DNA of 19,553 bases from an uncultured Pseudoxanthomonas sp. (GCA_946886405.1 CAMPIO010000062.1:1-19553), one strand, 5' to 3'. Positions 10,701-18,508 are shown, counted from the first letter of the stretch. Made by a program: numbers and translations. The notes: generated by a model not told the origin, from the letters alone.

Positions 10701-12274
10701 GCCGCATCCGTATAGTCACTGTAGGCGTAAGTTGTTGTTGTACCGACCTCGTCGGTCGATGATGTTAGGCGCCGCCCAAACCCGGAGAGAATGGAAGCAT
10801 AGGAGAAGCGAGAAGTACCTGAAATAGTCGTTCTTTCACCTATCCTTCGGTAGGCTCCATTTGAATTGAAGTCAAACTCCGTAACGCCTCCCGAGGCATT
10901 GAAGTACTTAGTAATTCCGTCAGGCAGGTACTCGAATAGCCCTTTGTAAACACCTCCGGCGTGCTCAGACAATGTAACCAAGCCGTTTTGGTCATAAGCG
11001 TAGGCCGCATACCTTGCTCCGGATTCGTCATAAATGCCGGTCAGATGCGTGACATAGCCAGAATTCTCATAGAGATAATTCTTTGCACTCCCATCAGCGA
11101 ACTGAGCGGAAACGAGTCGACGAAGGGCGTCGTACTGGTATGAGACCAGTACAACACCGGAGACACTCACAGAACTGAGCAGCGACTCTCCCGCTGATTG
11201 CGCCTGGGGATAGTTGAGCTGCAAAGATCGACCGCTCGAATGCTCAATCTGCGTCAGGCGCCCAGAAGCGTCGTAAACAAACGTCAACGCGTCACCTTCC
11301 GGTCGGATAATCCTGACCATCCGACTACCTGAGAACTCAAGAGTCCGGGGACCCGCTACGACCTTCGTAATTCCGCTAGGCGTTGAGAACTTCCAGCCAG
11401 AGTTATCAACAGCCTCGTTGCTCTTGAAGGGAAGAATGCTGCCATCTTCAAGAACCAAGCTAGCGCTGGAAGAATTCCGGTATATCTGTTGATTGAAGTT
11501 GTGCGTCCAGCCTCGCCCCATGCGCGATCCTGGGGCCTCAAATGCAGAGTGATACGAGCGAGAAAATGTAATCCACGGAAGTGCTACGTCCACCTCCGAA
11601 TGCAGCTTGTCGCCCGTGCTCACATTGCATGGATTGTGTTGAACTTCCCCTCCAGAGCAGAACATAGGCCTGGCGCTAATCAATGCGATGGCATTTGCAA
11701 CGCAGCCCCCTTGCGAGGAACTCCACGTCATGAACTGAGGACATGAGATATCGCGCGCTCTCCATGATTGTCGCTTTGAGTTACCTTCGTAGCAACTTGG
11801 CGGCACTGGAAACTTTATGTCGTAAAGCTTCGTTTCCTCGGTGGCCTCACCGTTATGAAACGACTTCCAGCGGTACCAGTCTTTATTTGTGGTCACCTCG
11901 ACAGGCTCTGAGCACGGCGCACTTGTTGCTTGAAGGTTCGCCGTCAATGTTGCGACAGCACCTTGTTCTGTGAGGTGAGGATTCGGCTCTGCGCCTTGCA
12001 GTAGATAGCTGTTCCATGGCCCGACGATGGGTTGCGCAGGAGTGGCACCATAGACATACGTTGTCTTTCCATCAACGTGTTGAACTCCTTCGACTCGATC
12101 GACAAGAGAGTACTTTCCGCCCACTGCCCGTACTGCGGCAAGGGCCTCTTCGCGCGAGCGAAACTCTCCTGGCACTACGTTGGTCGTCCACTCCTGAGGC
12201 CAATCAGTAGCAGCGAGTGCATGCCCAGGAACCAGTAGTCCAATCAACAACATCAGGCTTGTACGCAAGATCAT
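7733..12274 (-). CDS. Secreted RHS-repeat polymorphic toxin with C-terminal HExxH domain
   Basis: 1513 residues. A Sec signal peptide (residues 1-21, ending GHALA) leads to a Cys-containing N-terminal region, a DUF6531-type segment (about 213-285, CNVSTGDKLHSEVDV), many YD repeats (about 330-1300) and the RHS-associated core, ending in YDAATGLNYNYFRDYD, DPIGLQGG and DPKGL (1368-1372). RHS cores form a hollow shell around the toxin and are cut at this end motif. The last 141 residues (1373-1513) are the variable tip: nine Cys and HEALHH at 1476-1481, a zincin HExxH with Glu1489 or Glu1495 as possible third ligand. A zinc peptidase activity is inferred; the family is not recognised. There is no PAAR or T6SS domain. 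GGGGAG is only 1-2 nt before the ATG; a TTG two codons on would be better spaced and keeps the signal. Confidence 0.92.
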   Translation of the reverse strand: MILRTSLMLLIGLLVPGHALAATDWPQEWTTNVVPGEFRSREEALAAVRAVGGKYSLVDRVEGVQHVDGKTTYVYGATPAQPIVGPWNSYLLQGAEPNPHLTEQGAVATLTANLQATSAPCSEPVEVTTNKDWYRWKSFHNGEATEETKLYDIKFPVPPSCYEGNSKRQSWRARDISCPQFMTWSSSQGGCVANAIALISARPMFCSGGEVQHNPCNVSTGDKLHSEVDVALPWITFSRSYHSAFEAPGSRMGRGWTHNFNQQIYRNSSSASLVLEDGSILPFKSNEAVDNSGWKFSTPSGITKVVAGPRTLEFSGSRMVRIIRPEGDALTFVYDASGRLTQIEHSSGRSLQLNYPQAQSAGESLLSSVSVSGVVLVSYQYDALRRLVSAQFADGSAKNYLYENSGYVTHLTGIYDESGARYAAYAYDQNGLVTLSEHAGGVYKGLFEYLPDGITKYFNASGGVTEFDFNSNGAYRRIGERTTISGTSRFSYASILSGFGRRLTSSTDEVGTTTTYAYSDYTDAALGGPVRRETKTEGAGSQVERTIQTWKSRDSGLIVAQQVGSTISTWQRNVRGQVTLLKTADSATGQSRSEASIYCEQGDVDQGACPRVGLLRSLDGMRTDTSDLTSFVYYDHSGVPCVPGAANCGYTRGDLWKVADAYGRITEVLAYDAMGRPQTIKDSNGLITETLYYPRGWVATVTVKGATSADDRITSFEYWPTGLVKKITGPDGVYTSYEYDNAHRLTSIADSAGNQIEYTLDGAGNRVSEATKGASGTLKRTLSRVYNTLGQLATQADAQANPTDFTYDANGNGKTVTDALGHVTSNDYDPLNRLKRTLQDVGGIEAETKFEYDANDNLTKVTDPKGLDTTYTYNGFGDQVQLSSPDTGITSFTYDSAGNRASQTDARGITTTYQYDALNRLTQVSYPTNSLNVSYTYDVTQPVCQAGETFSVGRLTLMVDGSGSTQYCHDRFGQLVRKVQTTNGVALTLQYAYTKGGQLQAMTYPDGAVVDYVRNAQGQIIEVGVAQPSQAREVLLTQATYHPFGPIAGWVYGNGRVMQRNVDLDYRPTSIQGGPGGLDLTFGYDAVGNLTSLASGSPPPMEYGYDSLGRLTESRDGPTQAIIDQYIYDKTGNRTSFTDSLGTKAYAYPSTSHRLSSVAGENRTYDALGNTLSIGAARTFDYSDAGRMSAVNQGGVIAMQYEYNGRGEQVRKHLGGSEMQALYDEAGRWVGDYGTSSVVSQQAIWMDDMPVGLLTGGGALKYVQPDHLGTPRAVIDPVANAAVWTWDLKSEAFGNSVPNQNPDGDANLFVFDMRFPGQRYDAATGLNYNYFRDYDAATGRYPQSDPIGLQGGISTYSYVSSTPLIKFDPKGLLSFGPSCSNAQRLFISNEIVRLANEIQENTKPNCENGDCDLNAAANAMRFLAGASISCNYGAPCAVTTMPNYVYFYPPFIGAPDASKIANPDGACGCFRSALFHEALHHALGWTTSEDTVRRETRKCVSCGINYTEDGKPL
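8160..10960 (-). repeat. YD-repeat / RHS core coding repeats
   Basis: Within the rhs gene this stretch encodes degenerate repeats of about 20 residues with YDxxGN/R cores (for example YDANGNG, YDANDNL, YDSAGN, YDALNRL, YDAVGNL, YDSLGRL). They form the beta-strand shell of RHS proteins. The DNA is recognisable as repeated gtcgta-type triplets on the plus strand and is more GC-rich than the ends of the gene. Confidence 0.85.
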
Positions 12275-12443
12275 GCTCCCCGGGGCTTACAGCTAAATTT
12301 CTCAAGCGGCATGTTGATGACGAGAGCCGCCAGCATCTGACGTTCATTCTGCATGGCATGCGTCACTAGCAGCAAACGTCGAACTCGGTAATTGCATTTA
12401 CTTTCGACGCAAGAACAACTCACTGCGACCTCGGCGGTGATAA

Positions 12444-12486
12444 TTTGTTCGCCCAGGCGGCGTTCTTCGCCAAGGAATCGTCTTGA
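12444..12486 (+). pseudogene. C-terminal remnant of IS3-family orfA
   Basis: The frame reading AQAAFFAKESS followed by TGA matches the typical end of IS3-family OrfA proteins. The first roughly 85-90 codons, including the helix-turn-helix, are absent; the preceding DNA (12275-12443) is the rhs upstream region. The element is therefore truncated at its left end. Confidence 0.7.
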
Positions 12487-13355
12487 GGTACGAGGCGATC
12501 CGACGCCACCGCGACCAGTACCCGATCCGCCTCATGTGTCGTTGCCTGAAGGTCTCGCCCAGCGGTTTCCACGGCTGGGCGTCGCGTTCAGCCAGTGCCC
12601 GCGATCAGGACAACGCCCGGTTGCTTGTGAAGATCCGCGAGCATCATGCGGCCAGCGACGGCGTGATGGGCGCACCGCGCATGCACGAAGTGCTGGGCTA
12701 CGAGGGCGAAACGGCCAGCCTCAACCGGATTGCCCGGCTCATGCGCGAGAACGGCCTGTACGCGCTCCACGGCTACCGCATACGTCATCTCCCGGCTGCC
12801 AAGCCGCACGTGCTGATCCCCAACTTGTTGCAACGTCAATTCACGGTATCCAAGCCCAATGAGGCGTGGGTGACGGACATCACCTACATCCGTACCTGGC
12901 AGGGGTGGCTCTACTTGGCCGTCGTCGTGGATCTGTTCTCCCGTAAGGTCGTGGGCTGGGCCGTCAAGCCGACGATTCATCGAGAGCTGGTTCTGGAAGC
13001 GGTATTGAAAGCTGTTCGTTCTCGACGACCCCGCAAGACCCTGATTCATTCGGATCAGGGAACACGGTATGGGAGCGATGCATGGCGGCGCTTCTGCAAG
13101 GCCAACCATCTTGAGCCCAGTATGAGCAGGCGGGCGAACTGCTGGGACAATGCCGTCGCTGAATCCTTCTTCGGAAGCCTGAAGAAGGAGCGGATCAAGA
13201 AGCGCATTTACGCGGACCGCCAAACGGCTGCCCTGGAGGTGTCCAAGTACATCGAAGGCTTCTACAATCCGATCCGTCGACACAGCCATCTCGGGGGCGT
13301 CAGTCCCATCGAGTTCGAGGCGGTACATCGACACCGCCGCTCAGGTGTCCACTAA
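12483..13355 (+). CDS. IS3-family transposase OrfB (DDE integrase domain)
   Basis: 290 residues from a TTG overlapping the orfA stop. The HTH_21-type region (about 45-100, with GAPRMHEVL) precedes the rve integrase core. The catalytic triad is intact: Asp132 (VTDITYI), Asp191 (HSDQGTRYGS) and Glu227 (NAVAESFFGSLK), with 35 residues between the last two (D35E). The C-terminus has the usual YNPIRRHSHLG. In a complete element OrfB is made as an OrfAB fusion through programmed frameshifting; since most of orfA is lost, this protein is probably not expressed in active form. It is transcribed divergently from rhs and lies between rhs and the tRNA cluster. Confidence 0.93.
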   Translation: MRYEAIRRHRDQYPIRLMCRCLKVSPSGFHGWASRSASARDQDNARLLVKIREHHAASDGVMGAPRMHEVLGYEGETASLNRIARLMRENGLYALHGYRIRHLPAAKPHVLIPNLLQRQFTVSKPNEAWVTDITYIRTWQGWLYLAVVVDLFSRKVVGWAVKPTIHRELVLEAVLKAVRSRRPRKTLIHSDQGTRYGSDAWRRFCKANHLEPSMSRRANCWDNAVAESFFGSLKKERIKKRIYADRQTAALEVSKYIEGFYNPIRRHSHLGGVSPIEFEAVHRHRRSGVH

Positions 13356-13452
13356 ATCCTGGTAACTCCAGGTGCTAGATGCGGCATCGGATGCACACTT
13401 GGCACACGTTGGCACAGCGCTCGAAGAAAAATTTAGCACTGACCATGACTTA

Positions 13453-13539
13453 TGGTGCCCGGAGCCGGAATCGAACCGGCATGGCCTTGCGGCCGGCGGA
13501 TTTTAAGTCCGATGCGTCTACCAGTTTCGCCATCCGGGC
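13453..13539 (-). tRNA. leuZ: tRNA-Leu (anticodon TAA)
   Basis: An 87-nt class II tRNA including encoded CCA. Acceptor stem GCCCGGA/TCCGGGC is perfect, the anticodon loop CTTAAAA carries TAA, and there is a long variable arm as expected for leucine tRNAs. It is the last of the cluster and corresponds in position to E. coli leuZ. No hairpin terminator follows, only a T-rich run near 13426-13435; the accessory DNA begins here, so the original terminator may have been displaced. Confidence 0.96.
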
Positions 13540-13604
13540 ACGTAGATAGCCTGCCTCAGTCCTGCCTGGTTGGAAAGCGGCGGACTCCGCTTCCTTCCGA
13601 AACG

Positions 13605-13630
13605 ACGAAGCCCCGCATGCGGGGCTTCGT
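13605..13630 (-). terminator. Hairpin between tRNA-Gly copy 2 and tRNA-Leu
   Basis: A perfect palindrome with arms ACGAAGCCCCGC / GCGGGGCTTCGT. The minus-strand continuation CGTCGTTTCGG is only weakly T-rich. If it terminates, it does so partially, since tRNA-Leu lies beyond it with no obvious promoter of its own; it may also serve as a processing structure. Confidence 0.55.
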
Positions 13631-13653
13631 GCGCGCTCACCAGGGAGCGTGTA

Positions 13654-13729
<76 letters not shown>

Positions 13730-13760
13730 TGAAGACGATGCACGCATCGTCGACTTACTC

Positions 13761-13834
13761 TGGAGGCCTCGAGCGGAATCGAACCGCTGTAAACGGATTT
13801 GCAATCCGGTGCATAACCACTCTGCCACGAGGCC
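13761..13834 (-). tRNA. cysT: tRNA-Cys (anticodon GCA)
   Basis: 74 nt with encoded CCA, acceptor GGCCTCG/CGAGGCC, discriminator U and anticodon loop TTGCAAA. The first pair of the anticodon stem is C opposite U rather than the G-U pair seen in E. coli, leaving a 4-bp stem. It sits between two identical tRNA-Gly copies, in the position of E. coli cysT. No promoter could be assigned with confidence in 13835-13955. Confidence 0.96.
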
Positions 13835-13955
13835 CAACGTCACCGGCGAACGGCAGCTGCGCTGCGGTCCACCCAATATCACCCTGCTACCCGACTGAGG
13901 CAGCGACCGCACCAGACTGGCGCAATCAGGGGCCTTTTTCAAGGCGCCCTACAAC

Positions 13956-13981
13956 ACAAAACCCCGCGAGCGGGGTTTTGT
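13956..13981 (-). terminator. Intrinsic terminator after tRNA-Gly copy 1
   Basis: Inverted repeat with arms ACAAAACCCCGC and GCGGGGTTTTGT separated by two bases. On the minus strand the stem ends in TTTTGTGTTG, and the plus strand also shows a T-run, so it may work both ways. It lies 27 nt past tRNA-Gly copy 1 and would separate it from tRNA-Cys. A second, imperfect hairpin (about 13928-13950) follows. Confidence 0.7.
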
Positions 13982-14007
13982 CGGACCGCCCTTTTCAGGA
14001 CGAAATC

Positions 14008-14745
<738 letters not shown>

Positions 14746-14752
14746 CGCAGGC

Positions 14753-16600
14753 TTACTCGTTTCCTGCCTCGGGGGACGGCAGCCCGTGCAGGTTAGCGTA
14801 GATTCGCTCGGCCAGCGCGGCGTTGACGCCCTCGACGCGGGCGATCTCGTCGGCACCGGCGGCCTTCAGTCCCGCCAGGCCGCCGAAGTGCTTGAGCAGG
14901 CTCGCGCGCCGGCGCGGGCCGATGCCGGGGATGTCCTCGAGCTTGCTGGTCATGCGCGCTTTCTGCCGCTTGCCGCGATGGCCGGTGATGGCGAACCGGT
15001 GCGCTTCGTCGCGCACCTGCTGGATCAACTGCAGCGCCGGCGACGCCGCGCCCGGTCGCAGTTCGCGGCCATCGGGCAATACCAGCGCTTCGTGGCCGGC
15101 CCGCCGTTCGACGCCTTTCGCCACGCCGACCAGCGTCACACCATCCACCCCCAGGTCCGCCAGCGCGGCCTGGGCCTGCGCCAGCTGCCCGGCGCCACCG
15201 TCGATCAGCAGCACGTCGGGCAGCACGCCGCCCTCCTCCACCGCACGACGGAAACGGCGCTCGATGGCCTGATGCATGGCCGCGAAATCGTCACCCGGCG
15301 TAATGCCGGTGATGTTGTAGCGGCGGTACTGGGAACGCACCGCGCCATTCGCATCGAACACGACGCAGGACGCCACCGTCGCTTCACCCATGGTATGGCT
15401 GATGTCGAAGCATTCGATGCGCCTGGCCACGTCCGGAAGGCCCAGCAGTTCCTTGAGCGCTTCGCTGCGTGCGGTCTGCGCGTTGCGGCTGCCGAGCTCG
15501 GTGACCAACGCGACTTCCGCGTTGCGCCTGGCGAGGTCGAGATATCCGGCGCGCTCGCTGCGGACATTCCATTTCAGCTGCACCTTGCGCCCCGCCGAGG
15601 CTGACAGCGCATGCTCGATCAGCTCCGCGTCGGGGATCTCGCGGTCCAGCACGATCTCCTGCGGTGCCGGCTGTTCGGCGTAGTACTGCGACACGAACGC
15701 CCCCAGCACTTCTTCCGCCGAATCCTCACCGTTGGTTTTCGGGAAGAACGTGCGCGTGCCCAGGTTGCGGCCATCGCGGAACGCGAGCAACAGCACGCAC
15801 GCCTGGCTGCCCTGCATCGCGCAGGCCAGCACGTCGAGGTCGGCCGCGTGACCGTCCACGTACTGGCGCGCCTGCAGCGTGCGGATCGACGCCACCAGGT
15901 CGCGCAAGCGCGCCGCCTGCTCGAATTCGAGATTCGCGCTGGCCTGCTCCATCGAGGCGCCCAGTTCGCGCGTCAGTTCATCGCTGCGCCCGTCGAGGAA
16001 CAGCGTCGCGCGTCGCGCCGCTTCCGCATAGTCGGCTTCCTGTACCAGTCCCACGCAGGGCGCACTGCAGCGGCCGATCTGGTATTGCAGGCAGGGCCGC
16101 GAGCGGTTGCGGAACACGCTGTCCTCGCAGTTGCGGATGCGGAACAGCTTCTGCATCAGGTTCAGGGTTTCGCGCACTGCGCCGGCACCGGGATACGGAC
16201 CGAAGTAACGCCCGGGCACTGCGCGCGCGCCGCGATGGAACGCGATGCGCGGCCACTCCTCGCGCGTGAGCAGCACATACGGATAGCTCTTGTCGTCGCG
16301 CAGCAGCACGTTGTAGCGCGGCGTCAGCGACTTGATCAGCTGGTTCTCCAGCAGCAGCGCTTCGGCTTCGGTGCGGGTGACGGTCACGTCCATCCGCACC
16401 ACCTGGGTCAGCATCGACAGGATGCGCGGCGACTTGGGCGAGCTGTTGAAGTAGCTGGCCACGCGCTTGCGCAGGGCGCCGGCCTTGCCCACGTACAGCA
16501 AGGCGTCGTCGGCCGCGTACATGCGGTACACGCCGGGTGCCGTGCTCAGACCGGCGGCGAACGCCTTGCCGTCGAATTCCGCCTGGGGACTACCGCTCAT
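14753..16600 (-). CDS. uvrC: UvrABC excinuclease subunit C
   Basis: The nuclease that makes both incisions in nucleotide excision repair. 615 residues (E. coli 610). Order: GIY-YIG nuclease (GVY 23-25, YVGKA 36-40), a four-Cys cluster at 158, 170, 178 and 182 that is known to bind iron-sulfur in this family, a UVR motif that contacts UvrB (about 210-245), the RNase H-like C-terminal nuclease (about 380-560, DVLLIDGGAGQL) and a double helix-hairpin-helix (about 575-612, IPGIGPRRRASLLKHFGG). The ATG overlaps the stop of the upstream NHL gene (ATGA), and no strong ribosome site is seen, so coupled translation is likely. A longer frame up to 16807 is only the open shadow over the NHL gene. Confidence 0.98.
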   Translation of the reverse strand: MSGSPQAEFDGKAFAAGLSTAPGVYRMYAADDALLYVGKAGALRKRVASYFNSSPKSPRILSMLTQVVRMDVTVTRTEAEALLLENQLIKSLTPRYNVLLRDDKSYPYVLLTREEWPRIAFHRGARAVPGRYFGPYPGAGAVRETLNLMQKLFRIRNCEDSVFRNRSRPCLQYQIGRCSAPCVGLVQEADYAEAARRATLFLDGRSDELTRELGASMEQASANLEFEQAARLRDLVASIRTLQARQYVDGHAADLDVLACAMQGSQACVLLLAFRDGRNLGTRTFFPKTNGEDSAEEVLGAFVSQYYAEQPAPQEIVLDREIPDAELIEHALSASAGRKVQLKWNVRSERAGYLDLARRNAEVALVTELGSRNAQTARSEALKELLGLPDVARRIECFDISHTMGEATVASCVVFDANGAVRSQYRRYNITGITPGDDFAAMHQAIERRFRRAVEEGGVLPDVLLIDGGAGQLAQAQAALADLGVDGVTLVGVAKGVERRAGHEALVLPDGRELRPGAASPALQLIQQVRDEAHRFAITGHRGKRQKARMTSKLEDIPGIGPRRRASLLKHFGGLAGLKAAGADEIARVEGVNAALAERIYANLHGLPSPEAGNE

Positions 16601-18021
16601 TCGTCGATCGGGACGTGGCTCAGTTCGCCGGTCGCGATATCGTAGCGCAGCACCGCGTGGGCGTCGGTCTCGGCAATCCACACCGCGCCAGCGGCCACGG
16701 ACAGGCCAGCGGGTCCCTGCAGGCGTCGGGGGAGTGCGACGGTGGTCAGTTCGCCGCCACCCAGGCGCAGCATGCGCAGGCTGCCGTTGCCGCTGTCGGC
16801 GATCCACATCACCGGCGAATCCGGACTCAGCGCAACGGCCTGCGGGTGCTGCAAGCGTGCCTGGTCGCGCGGTCCGTCCTCGTCACCGAAACTCCAGGTG
16901 CCCTGCCCGATCAGCGTCTGGACGGTATCGCCGCGCAGCTGCATCGAGCGCACGGCCGAACCCACGGCATCGCACACGTACAGGGTCTGCAACACCGCCG
17001 CCAACCCGGCAGGCTGCGCGAATGCCGCCATCGGTCCGCTGCCGTCACGAACATCGAGCTGACCCGAGCCGGCACGGGCGCGGATCTCGCGTGTTCCCAG
17101 GTCGTAGCTCCAGACCCGGTTGTCGCCAGCCATCGCCAGGAAGATCTGGTTGTTGTTCACCACCAGCGCCTGCGGCTGGTTGAGTGCCACGTCCCGCGGC
17201 GCGACGACGACGCCTTCGGTCGGGTCGCCTGCACGGCCATTGCCGCACAGCGTGTCCACGGTACTGGTCGGCAGGTTGATGCGACGCAGTGCATGGTTGC
17301 CGGTGTCCGCGACGTAGAGCGATTCACGCACCAGCGCGAGTCCCTGCGGACGACGGAACGCGGCGTGGTTCAACTCGCCATCGGCGAAGTCCGGAGTCCC
17401 CATGCCGAACTGGCGGATCAGCCGGCCATGGTGGTTGCACTCGAGCACGCGATGGTGGCCGCTGTCGGCGACGAACAGGCGGTCCGGCGTGGCGACCAGC
17501 CCGGTCGGAAAGCACAGCGGCATCCGGGGCTCGGGGTGGATTTCGCGGAACGCGCGCAGATCATCGTCCGGGGGGGCATGCAGGCCGTCGCACAGGCGCG
17601 CGATCTGCCGCTCAAGATCCGCCAGCCCCTCGGCACCCAGCGCGCGGTGACGGACATGGCCTTCACCGTCGATCAACAACACGGTCGGCCACGACTCGAC
17701 GCCATAACGCTGCCAGGCGACCCAATCCGCATCGTGCGCGACAGGCAGGGACAGCCCCTGCCTGCGCAGGCGCTTCAGCGCACTTTGTGGATCGCGCTCA
17801 CTGTCGAAGCGCGGCACGTTGATGGCCAGCGCCTGCAGCCGACCGAGGTATCTGGCCTGCAGCACGGCCAAGTCGTTGAGCCGCTGCGCGCACCAGGCGG
17901 AAGCCCCATTGACGAACGCAAGCGCGACGATGCGGCCCCGCTGTTCGTGCAGCGTGGTCGCGGGTGCGTTCAGCCATTGCAGGCCGCGCGGCAGCTCGGG
18001 GGCCAGGATCGTGTCGTTCAT
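16597..18021 (-). CDS. Thioredoxin-like/NHL-repeat protein (NHLRC2-like)
   Basis: 474 residues. Residues 1-150 look like a thioredoxin fold: WCAQR at 43-47, YGVESWPTVLLID (cis-Pro region). The second Cys of a CxxC is missing, so a normal dithiol oxidoreductase activity is unlikely. From about 165 to the end come six NHL-type blades (for example PTGLVATPDRLFVADSGHHR, PQGLALVRESLYVADTGNHA), forming a beta-propeller. This is the layout of animal NHLRC2 and its bacterial relatives; the function is unknown. There is no signal peptide, so it is probably cytoplasmic. It starts 22 nt after the phosphatase stop and overlaps uvrC by ATGA, which ties its expression to the operon. Confidence 0.88.
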   Translation of the reverse strand: MNDTILAPELPRGLQWLNAPATTLHEQRGRIVALAFVNGASAWCAQRLNDLAVLQARYLGRLQALAINVPRFDSERDPQSALKRLRRQGLSLPVAHDADWVAWQRYGVESWPTVLLIDGEGHVRHRALGAEGLADLERQIARLCDGLHAPPDDDLRAFREIHPEPRMPLCFPTGLVATPDRLFVADSGHHRVLECNHHGRLIRQFGMGTPDFADGELNHAAFRRPQGLALVRESLYVADTGNHALRRINLPTSTVDTLCGNGRAGDPTEGVVVAPRDVALNQPQALVVNNNQIFLAMAGDNRVWSYDLGTREIRARAGSGQLDVRDGSGPMAAFAQPAGLAAVLQTLYVCDAVGSAVRSMQLRGDTVQTLIGQGTWSFGDEDGPRDQARLQHPQAVALSPDSPVMWIADSGNGSLRMLRLGGGELTTVALPRRLQGPAGLSVAAGAVWIAETDAHAVLRYDIATGELSHVPIDE

Positions 18022-18043
18022 CTGCCCCGATTATGCCCCAGTC

Positions 18044-18508
18044 TCAGCCGGCGGCGAGCCGGGTCGCGACCGCCTGTGCCGCCGAATCGACCAGTCGCCA
18101 GACCTGCTGGAAATCCTCCGGACCACCCGTATAGGGGTCCGGCACCTCGCCGGCGGTGTCGATGCCGGCCCATTCCAGCAGCAGGACAACGCGCTCGCGG
18201 GCTGCAGCAGGCGCCACGCGCACGACATCGCGGACGTTGGCCCGGTCGGCGCAGAGGATCCAGTCGAAGATTTCGAAGTCCTCCGCGACCACCTGGCGCG
18301 CCCGCTGTCCGCTGATATCCACGCCGTGTCCGCGGGCGCATGCGATCGCGCGACGGTCGGGCGGCTCACCGGCATGCCAGCCGCCCGTCCCTGCGGAGTC
18401 GACCCGCACCCGGCCCGCCAGTGCGGACGCCTCGAGCCGCGTACGCAACGCACCTTCCGCCATCGGCGACCGGCAGATGTTGCCCAGGCACACGACCAGC
18501 AGATTCAC
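18044..18508 (-). CDS. Low molecular weight protein tyrosine phosphatase
   Basis: 154 residues. The active-site loop C-x5-R is CLGNICR (Cys7, Arg13) right at the N-terminus, and the general acid Asp124 is in the DPY motif (VPDPYTGG). Such enzymes dephosphorylate phosphotyrosine on bacterial tyrosine kinases, often in polysaccharide export, or on small-molecule or protein-arginine substrates; the target here is unknown. The start is a GTG overlapping the kdsB stop (GTGA), chosen because the fold begins at once ([10 protein letters not shown]); an open frame upstream to 18781 is a shadow of kdsB. The position beside KDO/lipid A genes fits a role in envelope polysaccharide control, by inference only. 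Confidence 0.95.
   Translation of the reverse strand: MNLLVVCLGNICRSPMAEGALRTRLEASALAGRVRVDSAGTGGWHAGEPPDRRAIACARGHGVDISGQRARQVVAEDFEIFDWILCADRANVRDVVRVAPAAARERVVLLLEWAGIDTAGEVPDPYTGGPEDFQQVWRLVDSAAQAVATRLAAG

Larger units (their letters stand above)
12444..13376 (+). mobile_element. 5'-truncated IS3-family insertion sequence
   Basis: It consists of the orfA tail and an intact orfB. No left terminal inverted repeat is visible. The right end is not certain; the bases after the orfB stop (TGGTAACTCCAGG at 13360-13372) are a plausible end, and no matching copy occurs near the left side. Without the OrfA DNA-binding part it should not move by itself. Confidence 0.7.
7125..13461. mobile_element. 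Candidate genomic island at the 3' end of tRNA-Leu(UAA)
   Basis: About 6.3 kb of accessory DNA lies between the small membrane gene and tRNA-Leu. TGGTGCCCG, the last 9 bases of tRNA-Leu read on the plus strand (13453-13461), recurs in the same orientation at 7125-7133, as expected for remnants of attachment sites. Content (RHS toxin, lipoprotein, RHS fragment, IS remnant) and lower, patchy GC agree. There is no integrase gene, and a 9-bp repeat can arise by chance, so the boundaries are tentative. Confidence 0.4.

Noticed and set aside
8160..10960. Periodic sequence that might suggest a CRISPR array or DNA tandem repeat
   Set aside because: The period comes from YD repeats in the RHS protein; units vary in sequence and length and there are no constant repeats with spacers.
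12588..13334. A 248-codon minus-strand frame opposite the transposase
   Set aside because: Antisense to an OrfB with an intact catalytic triad; no recognisable motifs of its own.
13358..13372. CCTGG TAACT CCAGG hairpin after the transposase as a terminator
   Set aside because: A 5-bp stem without a T-run is too weak; more likely part of the IS end.
16537..18315. A 592-codon plus-strand frame opposite the NHL gene
   Set aside because: It crosses three minus-strand genes of known family and has the low-complexity composition of an antisense shadow.
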